Shown: positions 36,910-46,700 of the stretch, in pieces
Layout of the letters: each line of letters opens with the position of its first letter
Numbering within the stretch: position 1 is the first letter of the stretch
Assembly (NCBI GenBank): GCA_965229565.1
Contig: OZ245888.1
Span: 1,178,001 to 1,242,000 of the forward strand
Reading direction: 5' to 3'
Source of the DNA: JANQNX01 sp040217095
Lineage (GTDB): Bacteria > Pseudomonadota > Gammaproteobacteria > Eutrophobiales > Eutrophobiaceae
DNA: 64,000 nucleotides
Notes under the pieces: generated by a model
The model's input: the letters and a program-made list of their open reading frames with translations, nothing else
What the model was told of the DNA's origin: nothing
Database searches by the model: none
Translations under genes and position numbers: made by a program

Positions 36910-37875
36910 ATGAGTTCAGTCTCCTGGCTGGCACCGCGTGTTGCCCTGCCCCGTAAATGGGGCAGGGTATTCACAGTTGCCTCATTCCTGCTGCCATTAT
37001 TGGTCTGGTCGCTGGTCAGTTACGTACCTTTTCTCTGGCATCCGAAGATCAGTATTACCGAACCTGGCGATGTCAGTTATTTCCGCGAGGGGATGCTGGT
37101 GGAACGGGACCAGTTCCAGAAGGAACTGGAAGCTATGCAGGAAGAAAACAAGACATTGCCAGCAGGCAAGCGGGCCAACCCGATATACCTGCCGGCACCG
37201 CATGAAGTGGCCACGGCTTTTGTTACCTCGTTTACAGAGGAACCGCAACGTCGTAGTGAGCAGTGGCTACATGAAAGTTTGTGGCACAGCATCACGATCA
37301 TTTTCTGGGGCTTTGTTTTGTCGTCCTTGATCGGTGTGCCACTTGGCATTTTGTGCGGGACTTACTCGGTCGCGTCGCGATTGTTCGAACCCTTTGTCGA
37401 GTTCTTCCGGTATTTACCCGCTCCCGCGTTTGGAGCACTGGCTGTTGCCATCCTGGGTATCCACGACGGACCCAAGATCGCGATCATCTTTATCGGTACT
37501 TTCTTTCAGCAGGTGCTGGTCATCAGTAATACCACGCGAAAACTGGATATAGCATTGATGGAAGCCGCTTTGACACTGGGTGCCAAACGTTTACAGCTCT
37601 TGTTCAAGGTAGTTGTGCCCGGGATCCTGCCGGATCTTTATCGTGACCAGCGCATCTTGCTTGGCTGGGCCTGGACTTACCTGATCGTGGCCGAACTGAT
37701 CGGTACCAGCTCCGGCATTACCTGGTTTATTACCCAGCAGGCACGTTACAAGAATTTCGACAACGTGTTTGCCGCGATCATGATGATCGGTGTAATCGGC
37801 CTGCTGACCGACATCATCCTGCAACTGCTCGGCAAGAAGCTGTTTCCCTGGGACAAACCGGCAAACAAGACCTGA
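36910..37875 (+). CDS. ABC transporter permease (guanidine-type)
   Basis: Inner-membrane component of a NitT/TauT-type importer. The 321-residue protein has about seven helices and the permease EAA loop (MEAALTLGAKRLQLLFKVVVPGILPDL). After the first helix (about 25-45) it has an unusual soluble insert of about 60 residues rich in Glu, Gln and Lys, before the conserved PAPHEVATAF segment. The insert is absent from ordinary SsuC/TauC and may interact with the binding protein. It follows the binding-protein gene by 20 bases. Confidence 0.88.
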   Translation: MSSVSWLAPRVALPRKWGRVFTVASFLLPLLVWSLVSYVPFLWHPKISITEPGDVSYFREGMLVERDQFQKELEAMQEENKTLPAGKRANPIYLPAPHEVATAFVTSFTEEPQRRSEQWLHESLWHSITIIFWGFVLSSLIGVPLGILCGTYSVASRLFEPFVEFFRYLPAPAFGALAVAILGIHDGPKIAIIFIGTFFQQVLVISNTTRKLDIALMEAALTLGAKRLQLLFKVVVPGILPDLYRDQRILLGWAWTYLIVAELIGTSSGITWFITQQARYKNFDNVFAAIMMIGVIGLLTDIILQLLGKKLFPWDKPANKT

Positions 37876-37885
37876 GGAATAGACG

Positions 37886-38794
37886 ATGACTGAAATACAA
37901 CTGCCGAGTTATCTGGATCAAACTGACGAGGTCAAGGCACGGTTTGATGATCTCAAGAAGCGAGAGGTCATTCTCGAAGTCAAGGGCTTGCACAAGTACT
38001 TTGATACCAGTAGCAATGGCCAGGTCACCGCCCTGAAAGATATAAATTTTAAAACCCATCGGCGAGAGTTTGTCTGCGTGATAGGTCCTTCAGGTTGTGG
38101 CAAATCGACACTGATCCGTATCCTGGCCGGACTGGAATCAGTCAGTACCGGTGAAGTACTGCTGGATAACAAGGCAGTCACAGGACCTGGCCCTGACCGC
38201 GGCATGGTATTCCAGGGCTACACCCTGTTTCCATGGTTGACGGTAAAGAAAAACGTCATGTTTGGCTTGTTAAGCCAGGGCATGTCCCGCGCCCATGCCG
38301 AGAGTGAGGCCATGACATGGATAGACCTGATTGGCCTGGAGCGCTTTGCGGATTCCTACCCGGACCAGTTGTCGGGTGGTATGAAACAACGCGTTGCGAT
38401 AGCCCGGGCACTGGCAAACCAACCACGTATATTATTAATGGATGAGCCTTTTGGCGCCCTCGATGCCCAGACGCGTAGCAAGATGCAATCCTACTTGCTT
38501 GAGATATGGCACAACATAGATATCACCGTACTGTTTATTACCCATGACCTGGATGAGGCCGTTTACCTGGCCGACCGTATCCTGGTTCTGAAAGCACACC
38601 CCGGCGAGGTGCAGGAACTGATCGAGGTGCCGGTGCCACGACCACGCACATTTGATCAAATCCTGTCACCGGAATTTATCGCAACCCGCAAACGACTGGA
38701 TGAACTGATTCATCCACCCTCGGAAGAAGACGAGGAAGATGACAAGCTCAACATGATTCGACTGGCCAAGGTTGGTGATGAAGTTGAACCCTGA
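37886..38794 (+). CDS. ABC transporter ATP-binding protein (guanidine-type)
   Basis: ATPase that powers the importer. The 302 residues show Walker A GPSGCGKST, the Q-loop, signature LSGGMKQR, Walker B LLMDEPFGALD and a switch His (THDLDEA). A C-terminal tail of about 35 residues is strongly acidic (PSEEDEEDD...) and not found in typical SsuB proteins. It begins 10 bases after the permease stop. The following gene starts 18 bases after it, so transport and ligase genes are in one operon. Confidence 0.92.
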   Translation: MTEIQLPSYLDQTDEVKARFDDLKKREVILEVKGLHKYFDTSSNGQVTALKDINFKTHRREFVCVIGPSGCGKSTLIRILAGLESVSTGEVLLDNKAVTGPGPDRGMVFQGYTLFPWLTVKKNVMFGLLSQGMSRAHAESEAMTWIDLIGLERFADSYPDQLSGGMKQRVAIARALANQPRILLMDEPFGALDAQTRSKMQSYLLEIWHNIDITVLFITHDLDEAVYLADRILVLKAHPGEVQELIEVPVPRPRTFDQILSPEFIATRKRLDELIHPPSEEDEEDDKLNMIRLAKVGDEVEP

Positions 38795-38812
38795 TAAACC
38801 CAGAGAATAACA

Positions 38813-40174
38813 ATGAAGACAGACGCAGAGATTTTAAAAATACAACAGGATCTTAAGAACAAGGGCGTTCTTTATTGCATGGGTGCCTACGTTGATATTC
38901 ACGGTATACCCAAGGGCAAGGTGGTGCCTATTGATCACCTGTTGCACATGGCCCATGGTTCTGAATTGTATACAGGTTACGCGCTGGATGGACTTGGTCA
39001 GAAACCTAATGATGATGAGATTGCCTCGGTGCCTGACCTGGATCACATCATCCAGTTGCCGTGGGAGCCCAAGATTGCATGGATGCCTGCTGATAACACG
39101 TTTCGCGGTGAGCCTTATCCACTGAGCACCCGTGTTGCACTCAAGACACAGTTGCAGAAAGCAGCGGACATGGGCTTCGGTTTTAACCTGGGTGTGGAAT
39201 GCGAAGTCTTTGTTTTATACAAGGCCGAAGATGGTAGCCTGGTGGTACCTAACCCGGATGATAAGCTGGTGAAACCCTGTTATGACTTGCGTGGTTTCAT
39301 GGACCAGTTCGAGTGGCTGGACCGCATGGCGCAAACCATTAATGACCTGGGCTGGGACCTGTATTCCTTCGATCACGAGGACGCCAACGGCCAGTACGAA
39401 TTTGATTTTAATTATTCAGATGCACTGACGATGTGTGATCGTGTGATCTTCTTTCGTGAACTGGCCAAGCGCTATGCCATGGATGAAGGACTGACGGCGA
39501 CATTCATGCCCAAACCATTCAAGGATAAAACCGGTAATGGTGCCCACTTTAATATGTCACTTTACGATCTACAGAGCGGCGCCAACCTGTTTGCCTGTGA
39601 TCCCAAAGACGACCCTCGCGGACTGGGCCTGACGGAACTGGGTTATCATTTTATCGGCGGTATCCTGAAACACGGGCGCGCGTTATGCGCTGCCTTTGCT
39701 CCAACCGTAAACAGTTACAAGCGCCTGGTACGCCAGGGCCGCATGGCTTATTTTTCCTGGGCACCTGTATTCAATTCCTATGGCTCCAATAACCGTACCA
39801 ACTCGGTACGCGTTCCCATGGGTGGTGGGCGATGTGAATCACGCAATGCCGATGGTGCGGTGAACCCGTATCTCGCGGCCACACTGGCGCTGGCAGCAGG
39901 GCTTGAGGGTATCCGTGAAAAAATAGATCCAGGCAGTCCACAGGAAGATAACCTGTATGCAATTTCCGAGGCCGAGCGTGAACAGCGTGGCATTGAATTC
40001 CTGCCGCAGAATCTGCATGAGGCAGTCGAGGCATTCGCTGCCGACCCGCTTACCGAGGAAGTGCTGGGTAAGGAATTAAAAGACGAATTTATTCGTTACA
40101 AGTCCGATGAATGGATCGAATACAGCCTCGAGATCAGTGACTGGGAGATTGAACGTTACAGTCACTTGTTTTAA
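38813..40174 (+). CDS. Glutamine-synthetase-like ligase (GlnT / GMAS type)
   Basis: A 453-residue member of the glutamine synthetase superfamily, closest in style to GlnT (type III-like) and gamma-glutamylmethylamide synthetases. These ligate ammonia or an amine to glutamate with ATP. Visible elements: VDIHGIPKGK in the N-terminal beta-grasp; EVDHEDAN-like DHEDANGQYEFDF; the Glu-rich metal site; MPKPFKDKTGNGAHFNMSL; NRTNSVRVP and ESRNADGAVNPYLAA. Substrate specificity cannot be read off. Sitting in a guanidine-riboswitch operon it may assimilate released ammonia or modify an alkylguanidine-derived amine. RBS GAGAATAACA. Confidence 0.85.
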   Translation: MKTDAEILKIQQDLKNKGVLYCMGAYVDIHGIPKGKVVPIDHLLHMAHGSELYTGYALDGLGQKPNDDEIASVPDLDHIIQLPWEPKIAWMPADNTFRGEPYPLSTRVALKTQLQKAADMGFGFNLGVECEVFVLYKAEDGSLVVPNPDDKLVKPCYDLRGFMDQFEWLDRMAQTINDLGWDLYSFDHEDANGQYEFDFNYSDALTMCDRVIFFRELAKRYAMDEGLTATFMPKPFKDKTGNGAHFNMSLYDLQSGANLFACDPKDDPRGLGLTELGYHFIGGILKHGRALCAAFAPTVNSYKRLVRQGRMAYFSWAPVFNSYGSNNRTNSVRVPMGGGRCESRNADGAVNPYLAATLALAAGLEGIREKIDPGSPQEDNLYAISEAEREQRGIEFLPQNLHEAVEAFAADPLTEEVLGKELKDEFIRYKSDEWIEYSLEISDWEIERYSHLF

Positions 40175-40242
40175 CAAGCGCCAGGGGACGTCCCTTAGCG
40201 TTCGGTTTTTTCAATGGGACGACCCATTATCGAGAGAACGAT

Positions 40243-41208
40243 ATGCAAATATTCAGATATCGTGATGGAATTGCGCCAAACTCATTTGCGTTTTTTTATG
40301 TGCTCGTTGGTTATCCCGTTTCCATATACGGGCTAACCAAGGGTAATGTCTTATGGTATGTGGCAGCAATATTGCTGCTTGCGCATTCACTTGTTATAGC
40401 GGCCTACCTGTTACACGAGTGTATCCATCAAACCATTTTCAAAAACAGCAAGCATAATGAATGGCTGGGTATGTTGCTTGCCTGGATTACCGGTGCCTGT
40501 TACTCGGACTACCTTTTACTAAAGAAAAAGCACCTGCGTCATCATGCCAACAGGGTTGATTCACTGGCGATCGATATGCAAACGTTTTTTCGTGAACATG
40601 AATTTATTTATAAGGCGGTTGGCATACTGGAGTGGTTATACATTCCAGCTATCGAACTGCTCACGCATATACTCGCTATGTTGTCACCATTCTTCCTGCC
40701 CTCGCGTCGGGAGCAGCGTGGCAGAGTCATTACTATCCTTATATTGCGCCTGGTTTTCTTTTCTGCACTGGCAGCCTGGCACTGGGCGATATTGCCGGCC
40801 TATGCCATTGCCTACCTGTTATTTCTACGGGTGCTTGGTTTCATGGATGCCTTTCAGCATATTTACGAGGTTCGCCTCAATCTTGACGAGGAAAATAACA
40901 CGCAGGAGTTTGATCGTGACTACGAGGAAAAACACACCTGGAGTAACCTGTTGTCAGAGAAACATGAATGGCTAAACCTGGTGGTTTTAAATTTTTGTTA
41001 CCACAACGTTCATCACTACAGACCCGGTGAACCCTGGTATCGATTACCGCGACTGCACGCAGCAAAATATCCTGCTAACCAACCAAACCTGGCAGTAAAG
41101 GAACAATTGCTCGACTTTCATCGCTACCGTAGTCAACGCTTGTTGCAAACTCACAATGACGACGTGAATTATGGTGCTGCAGGCGTGTCGTTCCTGGCCG
41201 GAATATAG
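40243..41208 (+). CDS. Membrane di-iron fatty acid desaturase-like protein
   Basis: A 321-residue integral-membrane protein of the fatty-acid desaturase/hydroxylase superfamily. It has the three histidine boxes that hold two irons: HECIHQ (about 64), HLRHH (about 101) and HNVHH (about 258), with four to six hydrophobic helices. Such enzymes insert oxygen or double bonds using O2. The substrate is not determinable. Its presence in a guanidine operon is unusual. It starts after a 68-base gap containing a GGGACGTCCC palindrome. The next gene follows 3 bases after its stop. Confidence 0.85.
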   Translation: MQIFRYRDGIAPNSFAFFYVLVGYPVSIYGLTKGNVLWYVAAILLLAHSLVIAAYLLHECIHQTIFKNSKHNEWLGMLLAWITGACYSDYLLLKKKHLRHHANRVDSLAIDMQTFFREHEFIYKAVGILEWLYIPAIELLTHILAMLSPFFLPSRREQRGRVITILILRLVFFSALAAWHWAILPAYAIAYLLFLRVLGFMDAFQHIYEVRLNLDEENNTQEFDRDYEEKHTWSNLLSEKHEWLNLVVLNFCYHNVHHYRPGEPWYRLPRLHAAKYPANQPNLAVKEQLLDFHRYRSQRLLQTHNDDVNYGAAGVSFLAGI

Positions 41209-41211
41209 AGC

Positions 41212-42072
41212 ATGCAACTCAAACTGTTTAAAACTTTGTGGGGCTTTGACGGTTCCTATGCCGACGCAGCAAGGCTCGCACGGGAACAGGACTACGATGG
41301 TATTGAAGGGCCAGTGCCGAAAACACCAGAAGGCGTGCAGCAGCTTGCTGAATCACTCGAGCAGAATGATCTTGCCTATATTGCTGAAGTAGCCACAACC
41401 GGGACATTTGTGCCTGACAGACGACTGTCTCCTGAGGAGCACCTGGATGATCTGCAGGACAATATTCTACGCTTGCATAATCTCAAGCCCTTATTCATTA
41501 CCTGCCTGGGTGGTTGCGATGCATGGGAAATATCAGATTCCATTTCGTTTTTACGCAAGGCAGTAGATATCGCCGAGCAGGCAGGACTGGCAATAAGTTT
41601 TGAAACACATCGCGGTCGAATATTTTTCAATCCATGGATAACGCAACGTATTATTCAGGTGCTTCCCAACCTGAAACTGACATGTGATTTCAGTCACTGG
41701 TGTGTCGTGTGTGAGGGCTTGCAGGAAACCGAGGCAGATATTATTCGTTCACTGTCTGCCAACGCCTGGCATATACATGGTCGAGTCGGTTACGACCAGG
41801 GTCCGCAGGTTCCGGATCCTCGTGTCCCGCTATATCTCAATGACCTGGAGAAACATTATGAATGGTGGCGCTGGATCTGGAATGCGCATGTCCGCCAGGG
41901 AAAAAACGTAACAACAGTGACCCCGGAATTTGGGCGGGATGGATATGAATATCGCGATACTGCCGGGGGTTTGCCCATGGTGGATATAAGTGAGATCAAC
42001 TATTGGCTTGCAATGGAGCTGCGAGTGCGATTTCAGAATCAGGCTGAAAAGACGCGAAATGTAACAGGTTAA
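41212..42072 (+). CDS. Sugar-phosphate isomerase/epimerase-like TIM barrel
   Basis: A 286-residue protein of the AP-endonuclease 2/xylose-isomerase-like TIM-barrel superfamily. Putative metal ligands are visible: Glu in SFETHRGR, Asp/His in CDFSHW, His in HIHGRVGYDQGPQVPDP and Glu in TPEFGRDGY. Members are isomerases, epimerases or dehydratases. Only three bases separate it from the desaturase stop, so they are probably cotranslated and functionally linked. No substrate can be named. It ends about 50 bases before the second riboswitch. Confidence 0.82.
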   Translation: MQLKLFKTLWGFDGSYADAARLAREQDYDGIEGPVPKTPEGVQQLAESLEQNDLAYIAEVATTGTFVPDRRLSPEEHLDDLQDNILRLHNLKPLFITCLGGCDAWEISDSISFLRKAVDIAEQAGLAISFETHRGRIFFNPWITQRIIQVLPNLKLTCDFSHWCVVCEGLQETEADIIRSLSANAWHIHGRVGYDQGPQVPDPRVPLYLNDLEKHYEWWRWIWNAHVRQGKNVTTVTPEFGRDGYEYRDTAGGLPMVDISEINYWLAMELRVRFQNQAEKTRNVTG

Positions 42073-42124
42073 CTTCAGTACAGGAGATGAATTGACGGCC
42101 AATAATCGTTATAATTTTGTGCAA
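42073..42124 (+). other. Spacer before riboswitch 2
   Basis: This stretch holds TTGACG (42092-42097) and TATAAT (42110-42115), but the spacer is only 12 bases, too short for sigma-70. No sigma-54 match was found. Expression of the second unit may depend on readthrough from the first operon or on an unrecognised promoter. Confidence 0.35.
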
Positions 42125-42218
42125 TGGATGACTAGGGTTCCGGCTTCTGGCGAGGTGACAGGTCCGAGAGTCATCGACCTTCTCGAAGGTTACACGGCGG
42201 GACAAAAGCCCGGGAGAT
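42125..42218 (+). promoter_or_regulatory. Guanidine-I (ykkC) riboswitch, copy 2
   Basis: The same conserved elements are present: CTAGGGTTCCGG (42132-42143), GGTCCGAGAG (42161-42170), and ACACGGCGGGACAAAAGCCC plus GGGAGA (42192-42217). P1 pairs GATGACT (42127-42133) with AGTCATC (42169-42175). The middle helix differs in sequence from copy 1 but keeps its pairing. No terminator follows. Confidence 0.93.
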
Positions 42219-42275
42219 GAAAACCAGTTACTGGTAGCACATTTCAACGTGAATTTTTGAACCGGAGAGAAGCCC

Positions 42276-42374
42276 ATGAATTGTACATTCCCACCAGACT
42301 CATTTAGTAATTCCCAACCACTGCGCGCGTGCCGCGATAATGCATTCCTTACCGGGGGCGATCATCATGGCTGA
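42276..42374 (+). CDS. 32-residue leader reading frame before the carboxyguanidine deiminase genes
   Basis: A short frame starts at ATG 42276 with a strong ribosome-binding site (GGAGAGA, 42264-42270, spacing 5). It encodes a peptide opening MNCTFPPDSF and ending TGGDHHG. Its TGA (42372-42374) overlaps the start of the first DUF1989 gene by 8 bases. That gene has only a poor GGGGG ahead of its ATG, so coupling through this leader is plausible. It has two Cys and two His, which might bind metal. Expression is unproven. Confidence 0.5.
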   Translation: MNCTFPPDSFSNSQPLRACRDNAFLTGGDHHG

Positions 42375-43107
42375 AATCTATCCTGACAATGAACTAATGT
42401 ATGAAGATGAACTACCGGGTGGTGCCCACTGGTCGATGTTAATGCGTCGCGGGACCATATTGCGCCTGGTTGATATCGATGGTGGTGCCAATGTGGGAAT
42501 GCTGTTCTATAACCCGGGCGAAAAGCTGGAACGTTACAATGCGCCGGACACACTGAAGTGTCAGCACACCTTCAAACTCACACGCGGTCACTGCCTGTAT
42601 TCAGACATGGGCCGGATCTTTTGCTCTATCGTGGATGACAGTGTCGGCTGGCATGACACGGTTGGCGGCAACCTGACTGATGCGGCCATGGAAAAACGCT
42701 GGGGCAGAAAAAATTACCAGCGATTTCGTAATGACCGGACGCTTAGTGGTGAACACAGTTTTAAAGTGGAACTGGCGAAGCACGGCCTGGGCAAACGCGA
42801 TATGGCGGCAAATGTTAACTGGTTCAGTCGTGTTCATACCGATGAAGATGGCAACATGTTGTTTGATGCTGACAACAGCAAGGCCGGTGATCATGTCGAT
42901 CTGCGTTTCGAAATGGATACGCTGGTTATCTTTCATACCTGTCCGCATCCATTAAATACCGAAACAAATTACCCGAGGCGACCGATCAGGTACCAGATCC
43001 GCAAGGCGGCTGCCGTTCAGGACGATGATGAATGCATGAACTCACGGCCAGAGAACAAGCGTGGTTTCCAGAACACGAACCTCTATTACCTGCAGGGAGG
43101 GCAATAA
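42367..43107 (+). CDS. DUF1989 protein, carboxyguanidine deiminase subunit type (1)
   Basis: One of two paralogous DUF1989 (urea carboxylase-associated) proteins. In related operons the pair forms carboxyguanidine deiminase (CgdAB), converting carboxyguanidine to allophanate plus ammonia. The 246-residue product starts MAEIYPDN at ATG 42367; an upstream ATG at 42340 lacks a ribosome-binding site. It has the family CPHP near the C-terminus and a GWHDTVGG motif (with a likely metal ligand Cys/His set around SDMGR...CSI...HDTVGG). It ends 1 base before the next gene's start. Which of CgdA/CgdB it is was not determined. Confidence 0.85.
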   Translation: MAEIYPDNELMYEDELPGGAHWSMLMRRGTILRLVDIDGGANVGMLFYNPGEKLERYNAPDTLKCQHTFKLTRGHCLYSDMGRIFCSIVDDSVGWHDTVGGNLTDAAMEKRWGRKNYQRFRNDRTLSGEHSFKVELAKHGLGKRDMAANVNWFSRVHTDEDGNMLFDADNSKAGDHVDLRFEMDTLVIFHTCPHPLNTETNYPRRPIRYQIRKAAAVQDDDECMNSRPENKRGFQNTNLYYLQGGQ

Positions 43108-43108
43108 C

Positions 43109-43750
43109 ATGATCAGGGAAAGCAAGCTCGAGATCGAACACGCGGTTTATCGCCAGGTTGTGGATGCCGGTGATTACTGGATGCATGTTGTTAAACAGGG
43201 ACAAACCCTGCGCATTCTGGACCTGGAGGGTAACCAGGCGGCCGACACACTGTTTTACAGTGCGGATGACCCGACTGAACGTTACTCTGCCATTGATACC
43301 ATTCGCGAGCAGGGTAACGTGTACCTTACGGCCGGTAGCCAGTTACTCTCGAACGAAGGCAGGGTCATGCTTGAAATTACGGCGGATACCTGTGGTCGGC
43401 ACGATACCCTCGGCGGTGCCTGTGCGACTGAATCCAATACCGTGCGCTATGCGCTGGAAAAAAAATGCATGCATGCCTGCCGTGACAGCTGGATGCTGGC
43501 CGTGGCAGAACACCCGGAGTTTGCCATGAGCAAACGCGATATTACCCACAACATTAATTTCTTTATGAATGTACCCATTACGCCAGAAGGAGGTTTGACT
43601 TTTGCCGATGGCATATCCGATGCGGGAAAATATGTTGAACTGCAAGCCAAGATGGATGTGATCGCATTGGTGTCGAACTGTCCCCAGTTAAACAACCCGT
43701 GTAATGCCTATAACCCGACGCCGGTCGAGGTCATTGTCTGGAATGATTAA
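43109..43750 (+). CDS. DUF1989 protein, carboxyguanidine deiminase subunit type (2)
   Basis: Second DUF1989 paralogue, 213 residues, presumed partner of the preceding protein in a heteromeric carboxyguanidine deiminase. It shares the pattern LDLEGNQAADTLFYSADD / SNEGRVML / CGRHDTLGGACATESN with conserved Cys and His likely forming a metal site, and ends in NPCNAYNPTPVEVIVWND. A GGGAGG ribosome-binding site (43095-43100) supports ATG 43109. The 3' end overlaps the carboxylase start by 8 bases. Confidence 0.87.
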   Translation: MIRESKLEIEHAVYRQVVDAGDYWMHVVKQGQTLRILDLEGNQAADTLFYSADDPTERYSAIDTIREQGNVYLTAGSQLLSNEGRVMLEITADTCGRHDTLGGACATESNTVRYALEKKCMHACRDSWMLAVAEHPEFAMSKRDITHNINFFMNVPITPEGGLTFADGISDAGKYVELQAKMDVIALVSNCPQLNNPCNAYNPTPVEVIVWND

Positions 43751-46700
43751 CAAGGTACTTATTGCCAACCGCGGCGCCATTGCCTGCCGTATCACCCGGA
43801 CATTAAAGCGGTTGGGTATCAAGGCCGTTGCCGTTTACTCGATACCCGACAGTCAATCATTACACGTGGCCGAGGCTGATGAGGCCTATTTGCTGGATGG
43901 ACATAAGGCCAGTGACACCTACCTGGACCAGGATAAGCTGTTTGAGATCGCGAGGCAGGCGCAGGTAGATGCAATTCACCCGGGTTACGGGTTCCTGAGT
44001 GAGAATGCAGAATTTGCCCGACGTTGCGACAGGGAAGGCATACGTTTTATCGGGCCAGCGCCTGAGCATATCGAGCAGTTTGGTTTAAAACACGTGGCCC
44101 GCGAACTGGCTTCAAATAACAAGTTACCTTTACTACCGGGCACCGACCTGCTGGATTCAGTCGACGAGGCCCTTGAGGCTGCGGAAAAGATTGGTTACCC
44201 GGTCATGTTGAAAAGTACCGCCGGCGGTGGCGGCATTGGCATGCAGCTTTGCCATGAAGATGAACAATTAAACAGTGCCTTCGAAACGGTTAAACGTTTA
44301 GGTGAAAACAACTTCAGTGATGGCGGTATCTTCATGGAAAAGTTTGTTGCCAGGGCACGGCATGTCGAGGTACAGGTCTTTGGTGATGGTAAAGGCGATG
44401 TCGTGGCCCTGGGTGAAAGAGATTGTTCCATGCAGCGCCGTAACCAGAAAGTAGTCGAGGAAACACCGGCACCGCTGTTACCGGATTCGGTTCGTCGCTC
44501 CATGCTGGATGCGGCGGTGCGCCTTGGATCTGACGTGGCCTATCGTTCTGCAGGCACAGTTGAGTATATCTACGATCCCGCTACCGAGGATTACTATTTT
44601 CTCGAGGTGAATACGCGCCTGCAGGTAGAGCACGGTGTGACCGAGGAAGTCACCGGCATCGACCTGGTGGAATGGATGGTGAGGCTGGCGGCCGATGATC
44701 TGGTGTTACCCGAACAGCAGTCTATCGTGCCTAATGGTTTTTCTATCCAGGTACGACTGTATGCAGAAGACCCGGGTCAGAATTTTCATCCAAGCACCGG
44801 CCTGGTAACAGAGTTTGTCAAAGATGAAACGGTACGTTTTGATACCTGGCTTGAAACCGGCAGCGAGGTACCGGCGTTTTATGACCCCATGCTGGCCAAG
44901 GTCATCGTCAAGGCAGCGACAAGACAAGAGGCGATAGACAAACTTTATTCCGCGTTGTTAAGCACACGTTGCAGCGGTATTGAAACCAACCTTGCTTACC
45001 TGCAACAGGTGATACGTTCAGATGCGTTTATCAATGCGTCGCATTACACGCGGTACCTCGACAGTTTTGATTACCATGCAGAAACCATTACCGTACTGGA
45101 TGCGGGCACATTATCGACGGTTCAGGATTACCCGGGCCGACTTGGTTACTGGCATGTGGGTGTGCCGCCCTCCGGTCCCATGGACAACCTGTCATTCAGG
45201 CTTGGGAACCGTTTACTGGATAACCCTTGTGATTCTGCCGGCCTCGAATTCACTGCTACCGGACCCACGCTGCAATTTAACTGTGATGCACTTATTGTAT
45301 TAACGGGTGCAACTATGTCAGCGCTGGTGGATGATCAGCCCGTTGAATTCTATAAGCCCTTAAAGATAGCTGCTGGTTCAATATTAAAGCTCGGTGCTAT
45401 TGAGGGTGCCGGCATGCGCAGTTACCTGTGTATCAACGGCGGTATCAATGTCCCGGAATATCTTGGCAGTCGATCCACGTTTACCCTCGGTCGTTTCGGT
45501 GGACATGGCGGGCGTGAATTGCATGCCGGTGATGTAATGCATGTAATCCGTTCTACTGCAATGCCAGTCGATGTCCATGTCGATAAGGATTTGATTCCCG
45601 TATCGGGTAACGAGTGGCAAATTCGTTGCCTGTATGGACCTCACGGTGCACCGGACTTTTTCACCGATAAAGATATCGACATGTTTTTCAACAGTGACTG
45701 GGAGGTGCATTACAATTCCAGTCGAACCGGTGTTCGCCTGATTGGGCCCAAACCCGAGTGGGCACGTGCTGACGGCGGTGAAGCCGGCCTGCATCCTTCC
45801 AATATTCATGACAATGCCTACGCGGTAGGTACGATAGATTTTACCGGTGACATGCCTATCATCCTGGGCCCTGATGGTCCCAGTCTCGGTGGTTTTGTGT
45901 GCCCGGCCACGATTATCAAGGCTGACCTTTGGAAGATAGGGCAGTTGAAGCCCGGTGACCGCATTCGCTTTAAGCCCGTCGATTACGATACGGCCGTTGC
46001 CCTGGAGGCCGTCCAAAATGACAGCCTGGACAAGCTTGAATATTGCTCGGTGAGTTCGCCCGTTGCCTATTCCCTGCCTGAGTCCCCTGTCTTGCAAAGA
46101 CGAACAGACCTGGAAGTCGAAGTCTGTTACCGGCCTGCAGGTGAAGATTACCTGCTGGTTGAATACGGACCCATCGTGCTGGATTTGAATTTACGCTTCC
46201 GCGTGCACGTACTGATGCAATGGTTGCAGGAAAACGGGCCGAAAGAAATTATCGACCTGACACCGGGTATTCGCTCGTTGCAAATCCATTTCGATAATAC
46301 GCGCCTGCCGCAAATTGAACTGCTAAAGATACTTGAGACTGCGGAGACCGAGCTGCCGGCAATCGACGAGATAGAGGTTCCCACGCGCATCGTGCACTTG
46401 CCACTATCATGGGACGATGCCGCGACCCGGCTTGCCATCGACAAGTACATGCAGTCGGTGCGTCCGGACGCACCCTGGTGCCCCAGTAATATCGAATTTA
46501 TCCGTCGGATTAACGGTCTTGATTCTATCGATGCCGTAAAGCAGATATTTTTCGATGCCAGTTACATGGTCATGGGACTGGGAGATGTCTACCTCGGTGC
46601 GCCGGTGGCAACACCTGTTGATCCGCGCCATAGACTGGTTACGACAAAGTACAACCCGGCCCGTACCTGGACGCCGGAAAATGCCGTCGGTATCGGCGGC

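Noticed and set aside
42092..42115. TTGACG and TATAAT as a sigma-70 promoter before riboswitch 2
   Set aside because: Spacing is 12 bases, outside the workable 15-19.
42217..42237. Six-codon frame at the end of riboswitch 2
   Set aside because: Its ATG directly abuts the GGAG with no spacing, so translation is unlikely.
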